A program made the position numbers and the translations under genes. Of a stretch of DNA of 9,046 nt, positions 5,820 through 9,046 are shown piece after piece. The notes beneath the pieces were generated by a model. That model was not told the origin of the DNA, did not search any database, and saw nothing but the letters and a program-made list of their open reading frames with translations. Each line of letters begins with the position of its first letter. The stretch's first letter is position 1. The DNA comes from JANXQE01 sp035651635 (GTDB lineage: Bacteria; Verrucomicrobiota; Verrucomicrobiia; Limisphaerales; UBA8199), in the NCBI GenBank assembly GCA_035651635.1, contig DASRFK010000334.1:1-9046 (forward strand), given 5' to 3'.

Positions 5820-6602
5820 CTAGGTCGTCGAGGGAGCGGGATCGGGCTGAACGGGCTCTTGCTTGCTGGGGGGGAGAAAAGGCTTGCGGAAGGCTTCGAA
5901 GAAGTCATAGCCCTCTTCGAAATCGGCGCGGCTGTCGTTCTTGGTTTTGGCCAGAAGGCCATGGCTTTTGGCGATCTGCCGCGGATAAGCTGATTCGAGC
6001 AGGAGGCGATTGAACTGTGCCAGTGGCACACCCGAGAGCTTGTGCTCGGCGAGGCACTTGGCTTCGGGAGGGAGAGTGATCCCGGAGAATCGATCGTCCT
6101 CGTAAATCGTCTTTGAAGCGACGACGTGGTTCAGTTCTTTGGTCAAGACCTCCGGGATTTCGTTGCTGCCGGGTTCCTCGGTCAATTTGCGGCGGGCGGC
6201 TTCGGAAAAACTGTCCCAAAGAAAACGCGAAACCGGGTCAGCGTGCGTAATCAGGGATTGGACTAACGATGGCAAGTCCGTGAGGTCGTCGATCGAGAGA
6301 ATTGGGCAACCGCCGGTCTCGACCATATTGAAAACGATGTCGCCGAAATCCTGGCAGGAACGGATCCCCCACTCCTCGAGGACGGTGACCGCCATTGGCC
6401 CGAACTGTGTGCGCGCGTAGTCTTTGATGCCGGCCAGCAATTCCTGCCCGGAAACATGGCGGATACAGCCTTCCCGTTCTCTGGTCAGGCAACGCTGGGT
6501 ATGGTCGAGTGCCTCGCGAACGAATAGATAGGCCTCGCGCGGGAAACGCGGGTCCTTCAGCGTAATAATCTCGAGTGCGTCTTCGAAACTAACTTCTTGC
6601 AT
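5820..6602 (-). CDS. Minf_1886 family protein carrying an internal insertion
   Basis: The product is 260 residues, cytoplasmic by sequence (no signal, no membrane segment). The N-terminal 97 residues carry the features I associate with the Planctomycetes/Verrucomicrobia Minf_1886 family: DPRFPREAYLFVREALD (17-33), RHVSGQELLAGI (48-59), YA..QFGPMA (62-71), EEWGI (76-80) and DFGDIVFNMVE (85-95). The family's C-terminal pattern (GLL.KT..DS..DF..GYDF..AF) appears only at 215-238. Between lie about 117 residues (98-214) that I do not expect in the family. The tail is Pro-rich. Family function is unknown. The start ATG lies one base after the stop of the 43-residue membrane peptide gene, with no Shine-Dalgarno sequence, so translation is probably coupled. 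A dispersed hairpin follows the stop closely. Family assignment is from remembered motif pattern, not a search. Confidence 0.85.
   Translation of the reverse strand: MQEVSFEDALEIITLKDPRFPREAYLFVREALDHTQRCLTREREGCIRHVSGQELLAGIKDYARTQFGPMAVTVLEEWGIRSCQDFGDIVFNMVETGGCPILSIDDLTDLPSLVQSLITHADPVSRFLWDSFSEAARRKLTEEPGSNEIPEVLTKELNHVVASKTIYEDDRFSGITLPPEAKCLAEHKLSGVPLAQFNRLLLESAYPRQIAKSHGLLAKTKNDSRADFEEGYDFFEAFRKPFLPPSKQEPVQPDPAPSTT
5961..6311 (-). other. In-frame insertion (about 117 residues) inside the Minf_1886-type gene
   Basis: Residues 98-214 interrupt what otherwise reads as a continuous family sequence: VFNMVETG on one side and GLLAKTKNDSRADF on the other. The inserted segment is helical and has its own recognisable pattern: SRFLWDSFSEAARRKL (125-140), then a KELNHVV helix, IYEDDRFSGITLPPE (166-180), and FNRLLLESAYPRQIAKS (197-213). 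I associate the 'ELN....Y...RF.G..L.......N.LLLE.AYP.EI' pattern with an uncharacterised module found in other verrucomicrobial proteins. I see no obvious direct repeat or inverted repeat at the two DNA junctions, and the reading frame is intact. The exact junction residues are uncertain by a few positions. Confidence 0.6.
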
Positions 6603-6603
6603 T

Positions 6604-6735
6604 TCAGAATCTTACAGGCTCGGACACATAAATCCGCGGGTGTGCTGTGCGATAAGCTTTGACAGACCAGCCGACCAGCAACAGCCCAATCACCAGGCAT
6701 AGAACCAACTGTTCCCGTTTGGTCAGACGGTTCAC
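6604..6735 (-). CDS. 43-residue single-span membrane peptide
   Basis: A GTG start at 6735 opens a 43-codon frame ending in TGA at 6604-6606. The peptide begins with a basic segment (NRLTKREQ), has one hydrophobic helix (about residues 10-25, VLCLVIGLLLVGWSV), then KAYRTAHPRIYV and a short tail. This predicts a single membrane span. The 'LTKREQ.VL......L..GW..K..R.AHP' pattern resembles the N-terminal anchor of small verrucomicrobial membrane proteins, including some with a following helix-hairpin-helix domain; here no further domain follows. Its stop is separated from the next start by one base (TGA-A-ATG), so it forms an operon with the Minf_1886-type gene. No Shine-Dalgarno sequence precedes the GTG, and the promoter is close enough for a leaderless transcript. 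Function unknown. Confidence 0.72.
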   Translation of the reverse strand: MNRLTKREQLVLCLVIGLLLVGWSVKAYRTAHPRIYVSEPVRF

Positions 6736-6742
6736 CGGGCTA

Positions 6743-6771
6743 ATAGTAGCATATCTTGAGCCGAATGACAA
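6743..6771 (-). promoter_or_regulatory. Promoter of the membrane peptide / Minf_1886 operon
   Basis: On the minus strand, TTGTCA (6766-6771, five of six to consensus) is followed by a 17-base spacer and TACTAT (6743-6748, four of six). The predicted transcription start, about seven bases downstream, falls at roughly 6736, next to the GTG start codon at 6735. The 5' leader would therefore be absent or one to two bases long. The remaining bases up to 6905 contain a T6 run at 6843-6848 and nothing else I can support. Confidence 0.5.
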
Positions 6772-6905
6772 TAACCCTAAAATTGCAAAAGCGACAACCG
6801 AGGGCCACCGGCGCGCCGCGTTTGTGTAACCGCTTCGCGAGCTTTTTTATCCCATGCTCAGGTCGCTTCCAAGTGCCAGCGTTGTTTGGCTTCAGCCTCA
6901 AAGGA

Positions 6906-9046
6906 TCAAGGCCCTAGCCGTACTCGGTAAAAGCGGTTGGTTACCGAATGTGCGGTGGTGTCTATCAGCTCAAACGGCAGTGAATTCGGCGTGTTTGTTT
7001 GAAGCGGAGCCCAGTCGGCCGAGCCTTCGGAGGCCTCCAAAACGTAATCCGGGCCAATACTGCCAGTTAGGCGCAACCGAAATGCGCCGTTGCTAAAACC
7101 GAGAGGTTGAAGAAGCGTGGAATCCAGGGGCCTGACCAGAACACTGAAGGCGCGCGCATCGCTGATCGGGACCTGGTCCTCCGTCACACGGACCAGGACG
7201 TAGTTGGAACTGCCAGCGCGATCCACCGGCGCTCTCCAGGAAAAAACGCCCGCTTCTGAGCTTATCGTTGCCCCGACTGGTGCGGCATCGAGTGAGAAAG
7301 TCAATCGCGCGACCGGATCATTATCGATAGCCAGGTTGGTAACGTTTAAGAGCTGCCCCGCGTTAATGGTGGTATCCGGCTGCCCCGAGAGGACCGGCGC
7401 GCTGACGATTGCCGCGAAACTGTTGGTCGCACTGAGGTTTGGCTGCCCGTTGTCGGTGATAACGGTGACGAACCAATTGGTACTCGGAGCCTGTTCTCGG
7501 GTCGGGGTCCAGCGAATCACGCCGCGGTTGTCAATTGAGGCCCCTGTGGGCGCCAGAACGAGTTGGTAACGCAGAATATTGGCGGGCAGGTCGGGATCGG
7601 TTCCGGTGTTGGTCACGCTCATTTCCGTGAGCGGGTGGATCCTGCGACTCGGTTGAAGTGGTAACGATGGGCTCGCATTCAACTCGTTGACTGAGATGAA
7701 AAAAATATTAGTCGCGCTCAGTGGTGGATTGCACTGTTTCGTAACTACGGTGGTAATCGCTATTCGGCCCGGTCCCTGTTCCTCGCTGGGCGTCCAACGA
7801 ATGACTCCGGCAGAGTCGACCGTCGCTCCTGTGGGAGGATTCAGAAGCTGATAAGTCAGGCGATTGGTTGTTCCGTCAGGGTCGGTCGCCGAATTCACAA
7901 TCTGAACCGGAATTTGTTCGTAAACGGCCCAATTTACCTGAGCCGGGAGCACGGGTGGGTGATTTGTCACCCCGGGTAGTGCAATCGTCAAAACCGTCAG
8001 TTTGGCACGCCGGCTGGTCATGGTCCCGATTTGATTGGAGATTGCCAGGTTATACACGCCGGTGTCAGTTGGCTGAGCGTTGGCGATTTTCAGTGTATCA
8101 GTGGTTGCTCCGGGGATGTTGGTTCCGTTGGACTGCCACTGGTAAGAGATCGGTTCACGGCTGACCGCTTTGGCCGACATCGCCGAACTGGTCCCCGCAC
8201 GAATCCAACGGTCCCAGGGTTGTACCGTGAGATTGGGCGTCCCATCCCGCAGGAGGGCGATGCTGTGATAATATCCCCCGGCAATCGCCACCACGTTGGG
8301 CAGGCGGGCCGGAACAGAGCTCTCGCCTGAAAAATTAGTTCCCCATGCGGCGACCAAACTGCCATCGGCCGCCATGGCCAGGGAGTGATCCCACTTGATC
8401 GAAATCCCAACAGCATTGGTCAGGTCAGCCGGAATTTTGAGGGACCCGCCCATGTCCAGGCCGGTGCCCCAGCCGATAACGGTACCGTCAGCCTTGAGTG
8501 CCAGGCTGGTCAATTCACCGGCGGAGATCGCGACGGCGTTGCTGAGGCCGGCGGGAACGGGGTTGAGAGCGCCTGTCGTGTCATTCCAATCAATTACGGT
8601 TCCATCGGCGAGCAAGGCCAGGTCATGGCCTGCACCTGCCGAAATGGCGACGACATTGGTCAACCAGGTTGGGGCAACGGATTGGCCGCCGTAAGCTTCA
8701 CCCCACGCGACCACGGTGCCATCAGCCTTAAGCGCCAGATTGTTGTGTGCTCCGGCGTCAATCGAGACCACGTTCGTCAAACCAACCGGCACTCGGGTCG
8801 TGCTTCCGTATTGCGTGCCCCAGGCTACTACGGTTCCGTCATTCTTAAGCGCCATGCTATGGCCGCTGCCCGCTGCGATCCCAACAACATTGCTCAACCC
8901 CTCGGGCACGTCGCATTGGTGCTCAAGGTTTTGTCCCCAAGCCGCCACGGTGCCATCTGTTTTGAGCGCCAGGTCATGAAAATATCCGCCGGCGATCGCG
9001 CTTACATTCGTCAGTCCGGCCGGCACATTGGTTCGGGCATCGTCCG
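6906..9046 (-). CDS. Large extracellular RCC1-repeat / Ig / He_PIG mosaic protein, C-terminal part (runs off the right edge)
   Basis: The frame is open to the right edge, so the start and any signal peptide lie outside; a GTG at 9026 is inside a repeat and is not the true start. Numbering from that GTG: six complete and one final RCC1-type repeats (2-262), each near 39 residues with the pattern P.GL(T/S)N.V.I.AG..H..AL..DGTV.AWG. These normally form a beta-propeller blade each. An Ig-like domain (about 263-346) has W297 and DTGVYNLAISN but lacks the usual disulfide Cys. Three cadherin/He_PIG-like modules follow (355-447, 451-542, 543-632), each with a TDPD-type acidic start in modified form, then PTGA and (V/I)xRWTP or FSWRAP. 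A C-terminal module (633-706) ends in a hydrophobic-aromatic pattern (FYRVRL). I recall this ending in secreted verrucomicrobial proteins. It is probably a secreted or surface adhesion or binding protein; no catalytic motif is seen. Confidence 0.92.
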   Translation of the reverse strand, partial: DDARTNVPAGLTNVSAIAGGYFHDLALKTDGTVAAWGQNLEHQCDVPEGLSNVVGIAAGSGHSMALKNDGTVVAWGTQYGSTTRVPVGLTNVVSIDAGAHNNLALKADGTVVAWGEAYGGQSVAPTWLTNVVAISAGAGHDLALLADGTVIDWNDTTGALNPVPAGLSNAVAISAGELTSLALKADGTVIGWGTGLDMGGSLKIPADLTNAVGISIKWDHSLAMAADGSLVAAWGTNFSGESSVPARLPNVVAIAGGYYHSIALLRDGTPNLTVQPWDRWIRAGTSSAMSAKAVSREPISYQWQSNGTNIPGATTDTLKIANAQPTDTGVYNLAISNQIGTMTSRRAKLTVLTIALPGVTNHPPVLPAQVNWAVYEQIPVQIVNSATDPDGTTNRLTYQLLNPPTGATVDSAGVIRWTPSEEQGPGRIAITTVVTKQCNPPLSATNIFFISVNELNASPSLPLQPSRRIHPLTEMSVTNTGTDPDLPANILRYQLVLAPTGASIDNRGVIRWTPTREQAPSTNWFVTVITDNGQPNLSATNSFAAIVSAPVLSGQPDTTINAGQLLNVTNLAIDNDPVARLTFSLDAAPVGATISSEAGVFSWRAPVDRAGSSNYVLVRVTEDQVPISDARAFSVLVRPLDSTLLQPLGFSNGAFRLRLTGSIGPDYVLEASEGSADWAPLQTNTPNSLPFELIDTTAHSVTNRFYRVRLGP
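8241..9046 (-). repeat. Tandem 117-bp coding repeats (RCC1 blades)
   Basis: The RCC1 units are encoded by direct repeats with a 117-base period for four units, then 123 and 120 bases, with the last unit merging into the Ig domain. Recurrent codon blocks for ALK(A/T/N)DGTV and for GL(T/S)NVV are similar but not identical in DNA, so the duplications are not very recent. Units four to six diverge at the AWG site (DWN, GWG, and a shifted AAWG). Confidence 0.85.

Noticed and set aside
6834..6848. GCTTCGCGAGC followed by six T as an intrinsic terminator
   Set aside because: The stem is three to four pairs with a wobble, and no plus-strand gene ends upstream of it.
8241..9046. 117-bp direct repeats as a CRISPR-like or other non-coding array
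   Set aside because: The repeats are in one open frame and encode RCC1 blades; repeat length and lack of distinct spacers rule out CRISPR.

Overview
The window looks like a chromosomal segment of a Verrucomicrobia-type bacterium, probably from the soil or freshwater Pedosphaera/Limisphaerales side of the phylum. Lineage was judged from protein character, not from a marker gene. The clues are a protein of the Planctomycetes/Verrucomicrobia-restricted Minf_1886 type, a Tat-exported Gfo/Idh/MocA oxidoreductase, a secreted protein built from 'GYNL.ANP...W.GT...Y...GW...GEGFF..NP' modules, a giant RCC1/Ig/He_PIG mosaic protein, and gaps packed with short palindromic repeats. Only one of the visible gene starts has a clear Shine-Dalgarno sequence.

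Layout. Positions 1-879 (minus) hold the N-terminal 293 residues of a Tat-signal Gfo/Idh/MocA oxidoreductase that runs off the left edge. Positions 880-1321 have no gene but carry three separate inverted-repeat elements and then a promoter for a plus-strand tRNA-Glu(TTC) at 1322-1396. A degenerate heptamer array follows the tRNA. A small, highly charged helical protein of unknown function is at 1656-2060 (plus). A nested palindrome fills the gap to the convergent minus-strand gene at 2176-4761, a fused two-half M16 metallopeptidase. Next on the minus strand are a secreted two-module protein (4926-5603), a long-stem hairpin related to the one at 1160-1252, and a two-gene unit: a 43-residue membrane peptide (6604-6735) followed after one base by a Minf_1886-type protein (5820-6602). 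The right end (6906-9046, minus) is the C-terminal part of a large extracellular repeat protein that runs off the right edge.

How it fits together. I see no dedicated multi-gene pathway. The only convincing operon is the 43-residue membrane peptide plus the Minf_1886-type gene, with a promoter placed so that the transcript would be nearly leaderless. The most unusual observation is that the Minf_1886-type protein appears to be split by an in-frame insertion of about 117 residues, with the family's C-terminal motif resuming immediately afterwards. The second is a pair of divergent copies of a roughly 93-base hairpin element, about 4.5 kb apart and in opposite orientation, whose stems show at least one compensatory change. 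No CRISPR array, transposase, phage gene or defence system is visible.
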